Counted from the stretch's first letter, positions 35,701 through 48,677 are shown. The stretch: DNA of 64,000 nt from Codonopsis lanceolata (GCA_013146195.2 CM028379.1:160610437-160674436); one strand, 5' to 3'. Notes: a model not told the origin generated them from the sequence alone. Numbers and translations: made by a program.

Positions 35701-38700
35701 AGGTTTTTCTTTATCTTTTCCTCAGTTTCCCCTTCATTTTTTTTGTTCTCTTTCTGTTCGAAGTAAAATAAGCATCCAAGCTGCACATGTGCATTTGGAA
35801 AATGTTACTGCATTATGCTTTTATCTTACCTGCCTCTTGTAAGCTGAAAATATTTTGTGAAATATTTTCTTTTCGATGCAAATAGATAATTGTATTAGGT
35901 AGGAAAGAAGGTGTAGAGATGTCAATACTCTTCTGTGGAGATATAATTTTCCTTATACAGTTTGAACTAATTATGTTTCTTTTGATTTTGTTGCTAGGGG
36001 GATGAAAATGTCGGGGTTGCCCTATTGACTTATCCTGTGCTGATGGCTTCTGATATTCTTTTGTATCAGGTGCTTTATCTCTCGATGCGAATTAACTATC
36101 AGTGAAAATGCTTAAAAAATCAGTTTTATGAACATATGGTTTGATTGTCCAGATTGTATTTTATGAATTTCATTCTTATACAGTTATACCTAGAAAAAGC
36201 AATGTCATCAACCTGAGTACATTGTTTTTTCAGTATTTGTTGAAAATTTATTACAATTTTCAGAACTTCAGCGTTTGCGTACTTGACATCATGCCTAGCT
36301 GTGGTAAGCCCAATATCATGATTTTAAGCTGAGGCATTTCTTTGCAGTCAGATCTCGTCCCAGTCGGTGAGGATCAGAAGCAGCATTTAGAATTGACCCG
36401 AGAGCTGGCTGAGCGTTTTAATTATTTGTATGGAGGAAGGAAGTGGAAGAAATTAGGAGGGTAAGGAACAATTTAATATGATAATATCTGAAACTAATTT
36501 TTACTACTATGACACTGAAGAGTTGACGGCTTTGTTTTATGTGCTCTCAGGCGAGGCGGTGCAGTTTTTAAGGTAGATTCTGAAATCTAGTTACCACACA
36601 TTAAACTTTTAGTATAACACAACTAGTTGGAACAAATCTCACCTTTATGGATTTATTATCATAGGTTCCAGAGCCCCTTATTCCACCTGTTGGAGCAAGG
36701 GTGATGTCCCTCACCGATGGTCTTTCCAAGGTATTTCATATTGGGCTTCTCATTCATTTCTTATTTCCTCAGGCTGTATCATATATATTGTATGCACATC
36801 AAATATTATCCTTACCAATGTATATTACATTATGTTATCCAATTCAAAGTCCAGCCAGGTTGTCAGGCTGAAGAGCTGCTTCCATTTCCCTTTGCTGGTT
36901 TGGCCTCTCTCATTTCATTCTTTTGTTTTTTGTTTTTGAAACATCCAGAAAAGAAAGTGAAGACACTTTTTGAGGAGTGGAATGAGTCTCACTATCCGAA
37001 TACCATATAAAAGAACTGAGTGTACTTGTGGCTTGGCATTTGTATTTTACTGAATGGATAGTAACCTCTTCATGCAAATCATTAACGTTTCATGTACATA
37101 GGCTCATATTTTGTACTTGTGATGGGATTGTAAACTTTCTGGTAAACTCCAGTAAAATGATCTATAATATAGTCTGTGGTCCCAGCGAAATTAATTAGTG
37201 TTCATCAAGAGCATCCTAAGCTTGTCAGTCTTCAGTACATCAGCTAAACTTTTTTTTTCTCTTGCAGATGTCCAAGTCTGCTCCTTCCGATCAGTCTCGA
37301 ATTAATTTACTGGACTCAAAAGATGTGAGTGATCACTCTTTATTTCCATAACTTGCCTTACCTTTTGAATATTATGATCGTCTAAATATGTTTAATTCCT
37401 TCAGTTGTCAATCTATGAAGTTATGAGCTGAGTTAATTGCAGTTGCTCTTCATGCATTATTAAATGTGGTGAAGCCATTAAGGATCACAATTTCCTATAA
37501 CTTATTATCTGTAAGATTGTCCCACGTGAAGCTGCTTATCAATCGAACTAATCCACTCTCTCTCTAAATCCCATCTTCCCCACTCTCAACAAAACCCTCC
37601 CCATTCCCCGTTCTTACACTACCTAGTGGATTTATTTCCTTGCTGTGCAAAATGAATACCATACTGCTTTTTTAGGAGTGACCGCTTACATAAGGTTGGT
37701 TCATCTTGATTGGCATCTTCTGCCCCTCCTTTTGAGAGATGTGCCTATTTACGCCCTGTTGGGAAGTTAACGTGTGTGCTTATGTAGTTTCTTTACTGGC
37801 TGATACGTAGGTGATACATGGCAGGTGAACTGCATACATAATAGCCAGATTGATGAAAGATGACAGGACATTTGATGTATGGTTGGAAGGGGTGCGAAAA
37901 AAGTCTGGTTTAGCTTGGTGTTACACGCCTATGGGCCACAAAGGGAGATAGAGAAGAGGGTGGAAGTGCGGACTAGCTATAGTCGCGGGAGAGGACAAAA
38001 CTGCGGCTAAGGTAACTACTACACGAAGTACGTAGTCATGTACTGTAAAGAACCTGCTTCACGAATAAGCCAAGGGATGTTTATAGTGAATAGTGGCCTG
38101 ACCATGTGAGGGATCACGTGCAGGCATACAGCCCGGTGGCACTATCTCATTGACTGGTCCAAACTTGAGAATGTATGTTGCTGCATGTTACATTGGGGCC
38201 CAATGCTAGGCCATGTGTATCCCATCGGGTGGACTACATAGCAATCTCCATACTCCAGCCTCCAATCCAAAACCCTCAATGATCCCAAGTGCAGGGGCCA
38301 CTCCAACCCCCCACAACCAGCATCTACCCTGGGGTTGTCCCTGCCAAGGTATTTTGTGGAATGATGAGCATCAACTTCCACAGGTGACCCCCCCAGAATG
38401 ACATACGCGATTCTTGCGGGATGATGAATGCAGGTGCATTTTGCGATTTAAAGTTTGTAGAATCCTTGCATGGTCCTGCCATGCATGAGCTAGGGTATAC
38501 GAGCAGGCTCCTGTGTGCGTTGTGTTGACTGGCATGCAGCACATGTGTCCGATCTTGGCCAGTGTGGGTCATTTCCTAGGTAAAGGGTAGGACCCTACCC
38601 TACATCTTGATACTTGATTCCTGATTGTGAGAATGGAAAGCATTCATTTTTATTGTGGAGTACATGGAGAAGATTCCCTAAGTCGGTGCTAATATGCCCA

Positions 38701-41282
38701 TGGCCACGCCTTCAACCTAGAGTATCCGAAAGTATGTGTCACAGTGCAACCTAGCTGATATGGTCTGTCATGAGTGGTAGATCTCTCTCTCTCTCTCCCT
38801 CCCTCCCTCCCTCTCCCTCTCTCACACACACTCTCACATAAGAATGCCTGAGGCGTCCCAGTGAGGATGCCTGGGACGACCTATTGACTTCAATCTTCAG
38901 CCACCAATCAGCTCCCTAGGTAGTCCCATCGAAATTGGGGTTTTCTGAGTTTGCCCCAACGGGTCATTCAGGCTCGAGGATGGAAGTACTAATCTGGGGA
39001 CTACGTCCATTCCCTGGAGGGATGGCTGATCATTCCCAGGAGGCTTGGAGGGGGATTCCCCTTGCTTGACCCATTTCCTTAAATTGTCAAAGCCTTTGGG
39101 GGTGTGCGGATCATATTTGTTTCGATACACATAGGACATAGCCTCATACCCTATACCAGTACCACACTCAGAATCTCTGAAAAACAGTTGAGAATGTAAT
39201 ATCTTGTCTATGCGCAAAATTAATGTGACCTTGTAATGCTTTTACTGTAATTATTGTGTTTTTATGTAAATCATTTTTCATGAAATTATCATACTTGTGA
39301 GACTGAATACCTATGTCAAAGTTGATGTCTTGTACTATACTTTACCACACATTTGATTTTGTTTGCTTCAATGTTTTGTAGTTGATAGCAAACAAAATAA
39401 AGCGTTGCAAGACTGACTCATTCCCAAGGTGATTCTTGGTCATCCATTAGATCTGCCAATTATTGCTTTTCTGATCCTCATTTTTCCTCTTTGACAACCT
39501 GTTGTAGGAAGAAGGTTCCTTGTGGTATCTGTTTTACCTTTTTTTTCAAAAAAAAAAAATTCCAATAATTTTTCCTCCCGTCTTTTTTACATGTCAATCT
39601 ATGCAGCCTGGAATTTGATAATGTTGATAGACCTGAGTGCAACAACCTTCTTTCAGTGTATCAGATAATTACGGGGAGGACAAAAGAGGTAGTAATGACT
39701 TTACATTTCATCATTTCTGCAGTTTTTTCAAATTTATTCTAGTTTCAAAAAACATTTTGTTGCTCTTATGCTACGAAAAATATGTAGTTTCAGTGCAATT
39801 TGTATAGGATATTATTTAAAAAGAATTATTATGGGAAGGATTATTATTTAAAAAGTTGGACCTTCAAAGTATTTGATGGGAAGAAGATAGTATTGTTTTT
39901 GTGGCTACTATGTCACCAATGAATAATGTCAAATTGAAACTACAAGACCAGTAAGGTGATACATTTTCTAGGTTTCTGTGAACAAGGAGGTTTCATGGGT
40001 TGCATAAGAAGGGAGTATTGAGAAAGAAAATGACAGATGAGCAACGTGGATGATCTCTCTCTCCCGCTCTGTCTGCCTTTCAGCACTCTTATGTTTTATT
40101 ATATAACACCTTTATGGTTTAAGAAAAAAGAGTATCTCTAGCTTGGAGTGACTACTAAAATCTGTGAGCACTTACGAACATGAGTAAGCCAGCATCTGGG
40201 GGCTACCTCAACCAGGATACTTCTCTCCCATTTGATCAGACTCCAATCTGTAATGACTTTAGTCGGATGGATGAACCTTTTCTAGTAGGCTGGTCCCTCT
40301 GCGACTAATATTTGGTAATCCTATCCTATGATAACTACATCATCTGCTAGCTTTACTGGTTGCTATTCAAGCAAGATCATTAGTTGGTACTTATGAGATA
40401 TCTGTTAACTCTTAACATCCTTAAATTGAATGGTCGCTATGTCAGTGCTCTCAACAATTTTTATCACAGGAAGTTGCACTGGAATGCCAAAATATGAACT
40501 GGGGGACATTTAAGATTGCTCTGACAGAGGCTTTAATCAACCATCTGCAACCTATCCAGGTTCCTGCTTATGCATATAATGGCTTTATGAGTCTTTTTAT
40601 GGTAGAGGAATACTTTTTCTGTACTTGATGCTCCTATGCACTTGCAGTTTCTATTCTAATCAGATGCCACATGCTATTCATGATATTTCAATCTTTCAAA
40701 GCATTTAAGGCTCATGATATGTCGTACCTGCAAGTATCATTCACCTTTTGTTGTTGCAAGGTAAAAAGTTTGAAACAAATGTTATCGGTGCATTGTTGAG
40801 TAATGCATGAAACAGTGCTGCTGCATTACTTGTGCAGTAATATCCGCTATCTCAGTGAGGTGGAGTACGTTTGAAGTGGATTTTAATTACATTAAAAACA
40901 AAATCAGAATGCAGTGCAGGAAGAGGGAAAAATGCCATTAACTTGTCTGGGTATCAGTGGCAAAGGGTTCTGAGAGGGGGAGCATTTGGCATAATTGCAG
41001 CCCTTAAAAGCAGACCACATTGGGACTCTAATTTCAACTCAGTTTGTCAATTTGTCAATTTGTTTACACTTGTCTTTGACCCTTGGCACTGATAGTGTAC
41101 TTACTAGGTACAGCTTTACCTTCTCATCGGGTTTTCTACTTTTTCAGGATCGCTATGAGGAAATCATGTCAGATGAAACATATTTGGATGGAGTTCTGGC
41201 CGAGGGTGCAAAGAAAGCTGGAGGTATAGCAGATGTTACTCTGAATAATGCGTACCAGGCAATGGGATTCTTGAAGAGATGA
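23703..41282 (+). CDS. OVA4: Organellar tryptophanyl-tRNA synthetase (complete, 15 exons)
   Basis: Exons: 23703-23752, 23928-24092, 25762-25849, 27496-27537, 33436-33525, 33630-33752, 35998-36069, 36348-36460, 36551-36572, 36665-36730, 37268-37324, 39382-39428, 39607-39688, 40470-40559, 41148-41282. All are joined by GT-AG introns and total 1242 nt, giving 413 aa; plant organellar TrpRS is of this size. It charges tRNA-Trp in mitochondria and plastids. Residues 1-71 are Ser/Arg-rich and lack acidic runs early on, like a transit peptide. The class I signatures are visible: the HIGH-equivalent HLGN (86-89) within GSIHLGNYLG, and KMSKS (277-281) split across exons 10 and 11. VPVGEDQKQHLEL (214-226) is the conserved bacterial-type block. 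The start ATG at 23703 opens MGRSLLSNLL, typical of this family. Intron 4 (5.9 kb) is enlarged by a LINE and a hAT MITE. A bacterial-type TrpRS ancestry is family knowledge. Confidence 0.96.
25603..25736 (+). mobile_element. 5'-truncated SINE with a 30-bp target duplication, TrpRS intron 2
   Basis: A 70-bp SINE tail (about 25633-25702: GGTCCTTGGTTCCAATCCCC to an A run) is flanked by a perfect 30-bp direct repeat at 25603-25632 and 25707-25736 (35 bp if one mismatch is allowed). The SINE body matches the copy at 17895-17985. Confidence 0.8.
28125..28388. repeat. 132-bp tandem duplication in TrpRS intron 4
   Basis: Two nearly identical 132-bp units start at 28125 and 28257 (both with CAGTTTTATGGCCCCCTTTC). 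Only isolated base differences are visible, so the duplication is recent. Confidence 0.92.
28490..28861 (+). other. Possible coding fragment split by the LINE, unidentified
   Basis: Left of the LINE two open stretches read like real protein (MGVFSSEWNAYYFKLTNWSD; EFIYGTILPAFRWKKYCYRD then LIPQILRWNLDFCFAID), separated by stops. The second frame continues without a break past the LINE's target site (YNEEGTLP at 32451). I do not recognise the family. It may be an old gene fragment carried into the intron before the LINE arrived. Confidence 0.35.
29058..29630. mobile_element. Small TIR element (Mutator-type) nested in the LINE
   Basis: An 11-bp target duplication, AGCGGGAAACC, occurs at 29047-29057 and 29631-29641 and splits the reverse transcriptase frame between ARLRSGKP and GLLCKLD. 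The ends are inverted repeats around ATGATGCACGGACACG and ATGTTGCACGGACACG. The 9-11 bp duplication points to a Mutator-like MITE. It has no coding capacity. Confidence 0.85.
30600..31810 (+). mobile_element. LTR-type segment inserted in the LINE
   Basis: It resembles, in the opposite orientation, the solo LTR at 45220-46350. The shared core at 31020-31370 has TTTATAAGGCATCTT (TATA region), AATAAAAG, AACACGGC, and repeated GTGAGTGAAGCCT-type motifs. LINE coding sequence stops before it (MVRSFYEKMKH) and resumes after it (GGAATGTATGGAAAACCAAG), so it is an insertion. The exact ends and target duplication were not resolved. Confidence 0.6.
32841..33399. mobile_element. hAT-type MITE in TrpRS intron 4
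   Basis: The 559-bp element starts TAGGGGTGGCAAATCGG and ends with CAAATTGCCACCCCTA. It is flanked by a perfect 8-bp duplication ATTTGTAA (32833-32840, 33400-33407). Subterminal CACGATAA/TTATCGTG motifs are repeated many times on both sides. It ends 36 bp before exon 5, so it sits close to the splice acceptor and its branch-point region. Confidence 0.94.
33753..35997. other. TrpRS intron 6, no element recognised
   Basis: This 2.2-kb intron has ordinary AT-rich sequence with no open frame or element ends I can support. Confidence 0.5.
37325..39381. other. TrpRS intron 11 with a less AT-rich insert
   Basis: About 37880-39220 is clearly richer in G+C than neighbouring introns and contains a CT/CA microsatellite (38782-38838). 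Open frames there show no recognisable domain. It looks like an inserted, decayed sequence, but I found no terminal repeats. Confidence 0.4.
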
Positions 41283-42812
41283 GGATAACCGATACTGCAG
41301 GAATTATAAAGCTAAGTTAGAAAATTGGTATGAAGGCTAACTAGACAAAAACTAGGGATCATTCATCATTGCCCACTAGTTTTATTATACATCTATCACC
41401 ACATTCTTTATGCAGGAACAAGTAGTTTATCAAAGACATCCAATTTTTTCATTTTTTAATTTTTTTTTGAAATTGTATTTTAGCATTCTTCCAAGTTTCA
41501 AAGATCCCTGAGGTCGAAATCTTTCTTCATTTACTTAATGTAATCTCAAGTTACTTGCTAAAGACTCGACTCGACTCATAATGTACTTGCTACATTTACG
41601 GGTTATCATTTATTTATTTATTTCTCTGTTGTTGTCGTTGTTGTTGCTGACCCAATTTATCGATAATTAAAAAAGGTTTACTTTGGTCAGTTGTGATATT
41701 TTTTGAAGTTGGGGGACTGAAGATGAGTTTGACCAAAGTTCAGGGATTAATGATATACTTGACCCTATAGTCAATATGAAATACATCTCTACTAATATTA
41801 CCATTAGAAGAAATGATTCTTACATTGGTTATAAATCGATGTTAGTTTTAAAAGTCATTAGAAGTATTTTATCTTAATTTTTTTGAAACCAACATCATTT
41901 TCTAACGAATATTGGATACATCTATTCTATCAAAAATAATAGTAGAAGTAATTTATCTAAAAACTTTTGAAACCAACATTATTTTTTATTTAATGTGAGA
42001 TATATGTCTTTTATTGTTAGTAAAAATTTTTATCTAAAAACTTTCAACTAAAATAATTTTGTGTAACCAATGAGGAATAAATCATTTTTATTGGTAAGAT
42101 TTTGCCTAATGACTTTTAAAGCCAACATTAATTTCTAACAATTGTGAACATATATATTTTTTGTTAGTTTAGTAAAAGTCATTTATCTAAATACTTTTTA
42201 AATCAACATCAATTTTTAACCAATGTTTGTTGCATCACTTTTATTGGTAATTATAGTAGAGATATATCTTACATTGGATATAAATTAATGTTGATTTTAG
42301 AAATCATTAAGGTACCCACTTAATATTTGTTGAAAAATTAGTGTTTTTAGTGGAAAAAAATTATGCAACTTGAGGCACAAATTTCTTACGTGACATTTGT
42401 TTGTTGGCAAAAGTAATTGTGCAAATGTGTTTACTCAGTGAGAAGATCAAAATGATATACTTATTTGTTTAAATCGAGTTTTGGATGAATAAAATATCAA
42501 AACTTAAAGTATAATATTAGAAGTGAGTCATTTAGAGTAATGTACTCATCCAATGTCAATATAATAATATTATCCCTTATTGGTTAAGAAATGATGTTGA
42601 TAGTAAAGTCTTTCTATATAAAATTTCCACTATAACAATAGAAAAGATTAATATCACAATATCAAGTTAATTATTATTAATCATTATTTTTTTGCCAATG
42701 ACTAGAAAATGAAAAGTTTCAAAATCAAATGAATTGGAGGCTTGAGAATTCAATAATATCAAAAGTTGGGTGAGGTGACAGAACGATAGTGCTCCTCACC
42801 AACTTTACGTAT

Positions 42813-42843
<31 letters not shown>

Positions 42844-42870
42844 AAAAAGAAGAAGGAATTATTGATTTGA
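41283..42870. other. TrpRS 3' flank and intergenic sequence
   Basis: After the stop codon comes a 3' UTR of unknown length. From about 41760 to 42320 there is a loose, degenerate repetition of AAACCAACATxxATTTTTxAC and ATTTATCTAAAxACTTTT motifs (at least six). No gene is visible. Confidence 0.5.
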
Positions 42871-43473
42871 CATCTAAGTATAGGTGTAACGGTTCGGATT
42901 GGTTCGGTTCGAGGCCAAAACCATAAACCGAACCGACTTCTAATGGTTCCATGTTTCTCAAACCGAATCGAACCACGCGATGTTTGAAACCGAACCAAAT
43001 GGTTCTGTTTGGTGGTTTAAATAAAAAATAATTAAATAAAAAATTGTTAGGCTAATTAACAACTTAACATCAAATCAAACATTAAAAATCAGATTTTCAA
43101 ACCAAATGAACAAAAAATAAACAAACATGTTTATCACAATTCTCTTGCACAATTTTCTTGAAACTTGAAAGCAAACATCCAGGCAAAGTCCAGTAGGTCC
43201 GTCTCATACTCTGATGTAATTTCCCCTTTTTCTGAGCAAATGTAAAGTGAGTCTCAAGCTCTTCCTTAATTAAGTAATTAGATCCATGATTCCCAAGCTG
43301 GAATCTAAATTAACAACAGTTAGTACAAAGCAAAAAATAAATTAAATATATGTGTGTGCTTGAAACATGATATCAATCTATCTTCCTTTAAAATAAGTGA
43401 TATCAAATTTTAATACACAAGACCAAATGAGCTGTTGAGTAGATCATGACCACACTGTGAGCACTTAGCAGCC

Positions 43474-43534
<61 letters not shown>
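43474..43534. repeat. (TA)n(TG)n(CG)n microsatellite
   Basis: A short TA run, about 23 TG repeats and a few CG repeats lie in the hAT element. A second, shorter TG run is at 42820-42842, just outside it. Alternating purine-pyrimidine tracts of this kind can adopt Z-DNA. Confidence 0.9.
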
Positions 43535-43933
43535 CTACTAAATATGGGGAATCAGTTTGTACTTTGTAGGAATTTACAACCACCGAAGAGAAGAAAGGTA
43601 GTGAACTAAACCATGAAAATTAGAATTCTAAAAGAAAGAGAAAACCATAGGAGAGAGAGAGAGAGAGATGCAGAGGTAGAGAGAAAGAGGGAGATAGGGT
43701 GAGAGAGAGAAGGAGACGAAAGCTTACCATAGTGAAGATTGAAGATTGGACTACTGCCTACTGGAAAGCTAGACTGCAAGCGAGAGCGACTAAGCGAGAT
43801 TGCGAGCTAGACGGCGACGATGTCGGCGTCGGGTTTCGCGAAGTTCTAGGGTTTGTTTTGGGAGAGAGAGAGAGAAGCCTCTTTTGGATTTTGAAAATTT
43901 GGTCTGTAAGACCTTTGTTCGACTACTCAATAC

Positions 43934-46900
43934 TGATGAGCCCAAGATTTCCATTAATTTCCTCGGGAATTTTTTGTTATTTTTGAGTTAATTATGCTTT
44001 GGAAATATTATTATTTGTGTATTTGTGCTTAATATAGGTTTCCATGCATAATCGAGCTTTTATACGATGTTTAGCACGAAGTTCGAGATAATTCCAGGCC
44101 TTAAAAGTTGAATTGGAAATTATTTGGTCAATGCCCGTTAAATCCGTCAAGATTCCAAGGCAAAAGGAGGCTAACGGAGGCTGATAGAGATAACAAAGAC
44201 TAATCTGGAAGTGGGCTGGAAGGCGGCGCCAAATTCAGAAATCCCAGGGGCACCGGAGCAAGTTTCAAAATTGCAGGGGAGGCCGGCGAAATTCTGGATT
44301 TCCCCTTTTGAGTTGTCGACCACAGCCCCAGCCACGTCAGCATCTGGGCCCACCTTATCCTATCCACTAGCAAGTGCTTGACCCGTGTGTCTCCTTCATG
44401 GACTGGGTCTGCCCGTGCCTGCTCCAGCCCATTCAACCCACCAACCTGCGTCCCAGCCCATCCCCCTCTCTCATGCTGCCCCGTTAAACCTTGGGTGACC
44501 CGTGCATTGCTTTTTGGTTGACCCTGCTCCCTACCGTGACCCAAGAGCCTTTATTCTTCCCAAAACTGCCCTCAACTCTCCTTGGATCTGCCTAATCTAC
44601 CCCTGCCTTGTGTGCCCTTTGCTGCTTCCCCATTTTTAATCTCAGACAACCTCATTTTCAGAAAATACTAAGTCCCCATTTCGGGACTTTGTTCCCAAAA
44701 TAGGGCACCAGCCCCATTTCCATAAAAAATATTATATTCCTCCGATGCTTGATCACCATTGAAGGTTTGAAGCTTCAAATCAAGGGCCAAGGAAGCATCT
44801 ACAAAAGATTTCAACCCCGGAGTTGCGATTCTTTGGTTTAATTCTTTCAACTTATATTTTTAGATATTTGTTATGATTTTTAGGGTTGATTAATTTTGTA
44901 AATGTGGAATTGGTTTGTGCTTAAAATATTTACGGAATGCAATTATTGTTCTATATCCAATGTAGTGTTTTAATTTAATTTATTTCTTTGTTTAGTACAC
45001 AATCATGTTGGTTATTATTTTGTGAAATTAATGTTTTTAATTATCTGGCCAATAATTAAATGATTTTAGAAATATTTAGGATCCGCGAGAGCTACTTTTA
45101 TATTTCGGACCAATCAATTTAATAGTTGGTGTTTTGTGAAACACACCGATAGCCATTATAAGACTAGATTTGACATGCGATCGAACCACCTTAGCCATTC
45201 GCGAGGTCGGGGAGGTTAATGATACGGTGTAAAAATATGCACACTATAAATTTGTCCCAGCCCTTTTGTACAGCCCCAAATCCGCACAAGCCGTTACCAA
45301 AACAGTCCCAAAACCCTCAACAAAACAGCCCTAAAATCTGCCACGTTTTGGAGGAATAAAACTGCCCCAAATTCCTTTGAATTCAACAACAAAAATAGGG
45401 CGAATACCCCTAGGAACAACCAACAGCCCCTACGCCTTTAAGAACACAGGCTGCCAACTATTTCCTCCGTTAGAACACGTCCAAACAGTCACAGATTCAG
45501 CCCACGTTTTATTGTTCAAGCTGCCCTTAATCTGCCCGGAATACTCCAAGCAAACTACTCCCAAATCTGTCCACTTTCCTTGGCTGAATTCCCCAAGGAC
45601 TTGCAAAACAGTCCACGCCTTAACTTGATCAAGGCTGCCACGAACCAACAAGAAAATAAAAAGGATAGATTACGGGTTCACCGGCTAGGCTTCACTCACC
45701 TAATGTAAAGAATCCCGACGATTCAATCTCTTTCTAGGCTTCACTCACCTTGAAGAAGAAGAAACCGATTTTCAAAGAAGAACAAGCCGTGTTCTTTGGG
45801 GTGTTTTATTCAACGTCAAAATCTGCTCTCTATTGATTACTAAGATGCCTTATAAAGGCTACAAAATAAACCCTAATCTATTAATGAAAACCCTAACTAA
45901 TTAGGAAACAAATAAAATAAATAAATAAAAGAAACTAAAACTAAAAACCCCTTAAAATACAAAAACGGGATTTACAAAAAACCTACACTAAGTGATTTCT
46001 TTTCCCTTTAGGATTGTGGAATCCGGCCCCCCTTTAATTCCCTTGAGCCGTGACTTGTCCCAGCCATTGTATGGGCTACCTTCCATGCAATCAGCCATAC
46101 TAACCTTCCTTTGTACCAGCCCAAACCGTTGTAGCCGTGCCTTGCTTTACCCAAACTGATTTGGACCCTCTTGTAAACCCGTGCCCCTTTTGTTGAATAG
46201 GTTTGCACCCCTAAGGTTGCCTTGTTCAACTTCCCAATCCTTGCTAATTGACTACTCGAATCAGCCCTTAAGAGCCATGTAGTGCAAAGTCCAACATTTC
46301 CCTCTTGCTTAATTTCTACTTTAGGGTAGTCCTCCCTCTCACTCGTATCAGTTAAGGTTGACTATAAGATGCGAGAGCCCGTAGTTAACCAATTTTAGTT
46401 GTCTCGGCTATCAACATGAATTGTAAAAAAATATAGAGAATTTCTTTTTGCGAAGTATTACCCATGCGTTTCGTTATTACTGTGTGTTTTTCATACTTTT
46501 AATGGTGTAGCGAACCAGTAGATGATCACTAGAATGATAGGATACGAAGCGAAAGCCCTTCCTGTTATTCAGAAAATCACAATAGTAGTTTGTGTGGCGT
46601 GAGACCGAAAGGAGATCGTGCGTAGATAGTCTTTGGGTGCTTGTTAACACATGCGGTTATTTTCTCCCCTATGTTATGTGTTGCGATGATATATTGATAT
46701 GAGCTCATAGCAAGGTTGAAAGATAGCTAGATTTGCTATACGCAGCGAAAGCCCGTAGTGAATAAAATAGTGCGTCCGACTACCAAGACTTGAATTAAAG
46801 AAAAGCAGAAAGATGATTAAATTAAACACCGGTTAGACTAGAAATAATGCACTCATATCTTTTTATCTTGATTTGTTGTTGCCAAACCACCTCTGCTTTA

Positions 46901-47106
46901 GTTTAGATTTAATTGCTTTCTAGGTTGTTTATATTTTTAGATTTTAATTCATTTTCTTTTCGCTCAAATATAATTAGTTAGGATAATTTCGGTACTTAGT
47001 TGGAGTGAGAATTACGCGCATTCCTCGTGGATCGACTCGTACTTACGAACTTTATTACTTGATACGGCCGGATAATCTTGTCCGAGTTGCGTTTTTGCGC
47101 ATATCA
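43934..47106 (+). mobile_element. Solo LTR, gypsy-type, nested in the hAT element
   Basis: It begins TGATGAGCCC and ends GCGCATATCA (TG...CA) with 5-bp flanks AATAC and AGTAC (one mismatch). The 3' end carries TCCTCGTGGATCGACTCGTA and a GCGTTTTTGCGCATATCA close, a pattern I associate with the long LTRs of Tat/Athila-type gypsy elements. Net length without the inner LTR is about 2.04 kb. No internal coding region is present, so it looks like a recombination-derived solo LTR. Confidence 0.7.
45220..46350 (-). mobile_element. Solo LTR nested inside the gypsy-type solo LTR
   Basis: It begins TGATACGGTG and ends ACTCGTATCA, flanked by a perfect 5-bp duplication GTTAA (45215-45219, 46351-46355). 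TATA and polyadenylation-like motifs read on the minus strand (TTTATAAGGCATCTT, AATAAAAC), so it lies in minus orientation. A related copy in plus orientation interrupts the LINE at about 30600-31810. Confidence 0.88.
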
Positions 47107-47669
47107 AGTACTCACTTACTCATTGTTTATAAGTCAAATGTGAGATATTTTAAAAATGATATAATTAAGAATGATATTATAAATATAAAATTATAAATAT
47201 CTTTATATAATTATATATAATATATATTATAAAATCATGTATTTTAATATTGCGATTCGATTTGATTTGGCCTGATTCAGTTTAGAAGTAAAAATCACAA
47301 ACTAAACCGAATCGACCGATTTATAAAATTTTCAAACCTAAACCGTACCATCCTACGTCAAAACCGAACAAAACCTATCGATTCGATTTGATTCCGTAAT
47401 TTGGTGATTCAAACTTACGCCCCTACATCTAAGAAGTACTTTAAGAGTTTTATAGGAAATTATATTAAGTCAACAATTTCCTTAAAATTCGTCTAAAGTC
47501 AAATTAGGAACACTTATTTTGGATGTATGAAGTGGAGTACTATGCATTGCATTATAAAGTATAAACACTACTTTCCTGTCTTAAAATACAGGTTCGATTT
47601 TTTACTTTCCAAAAAATTTAAGAAAGTTAACTTTTAAGTCATTTTTATAACTCAAATACATAAATATCA

Positions 47670-48640
47670 GAAAAATTATTAATTTTATTATTGTATTTTG
47701 ATCAATTGTTATATTTTGTTAATGTACTATTTTTAGAGCAAAATTATCATTTTACTTAGAAAGAGAGATGCAATTTTGTCATTAACACTAACTGTCATCC
47801 ATTTTTTAATGAAATTAATTTCAGTTGTCTCCCCTAAGGTTTTTTAAAATATATGAAGATACTTAATGATAGTTAAAGTTAAAATTTAAATAGTTTTATA
47901 GTTCTTAAATTATCAAAAAAAATCTTTTAGAAATTAAAAAAAACATATTTTATGAACAAAAAAAAGGAAATAATGAATGAAATATAAAAATGCAAATAAG
48001 AAGGAAACATATTTTGCCAAAATAAAAAATTAAGAGAAGAATATCAATAATAAAATAACTATTAATAGCTCACTTAAAATTGACAAAAGCTATTTACCGG
48101 TTGAGATTAAATCTTTTAAAAATATTTAACGGTTAGGATTCATCATATGTGTGAAGGTGGTTATCCTTTTTATTAATAAATTATTTACTAAAATATTAAA
48201 TAATTACTTAATAATTAATTTTAAAAATATTATTAAATAAATTATTTAATTAAAATTTAATAAATTATTAAAAATAATTATTTTAAATAAATTACTAACT
48301 ATTATTAAATAAAACATATTAGACATAAATCATTAAATAACATTAAAAAAATTGTAAAAAAATTGTTCTAATAAAAAAGAGTATTATTCATAAAAAAAAT
48401 TAACACATCACAATTTTCATGGTGGCTATTATAGGTTGAATTAAATGTTTTGTTTTTTTTATAATCTCATATTTATAATTCTTAATCATAACGGATTTTG
48501 AAAAACGTTAATACAAAAATAAGTTATACTTTTAGTCAATTCTCTTTATGAATTAAATTGCATTTAATGAATGAGTGTTAGCAACTAGATTTAATGAATT
48601 AAAATTTTCAAAGTTTATTAACGATTAGATTTCTTTTAAA

Positions 48641-48677
<37 letters not shown>

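Larger units (their letters stand above)
42879..47425. mobile_element. hAT-type element hosting nested solo LTRs
   Basis: A perfect 8-bp duplication, CATCTAAG, lies at 42871-42878 and 47426-47433. The ends (TATAGGTGTAACGGTTCGGA and, complemented, TAGGGGCGTAAGTTTGAAT) are short imperfect inverted repeats. Subterminal GGTTCGG/CCGAACC-type motifs are abundant on both sides, typical of hAT elements. Without the nested LTR (43934-47106) it is about 1.37 kb and has no recognisable transposase. Confidence 0.85.
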
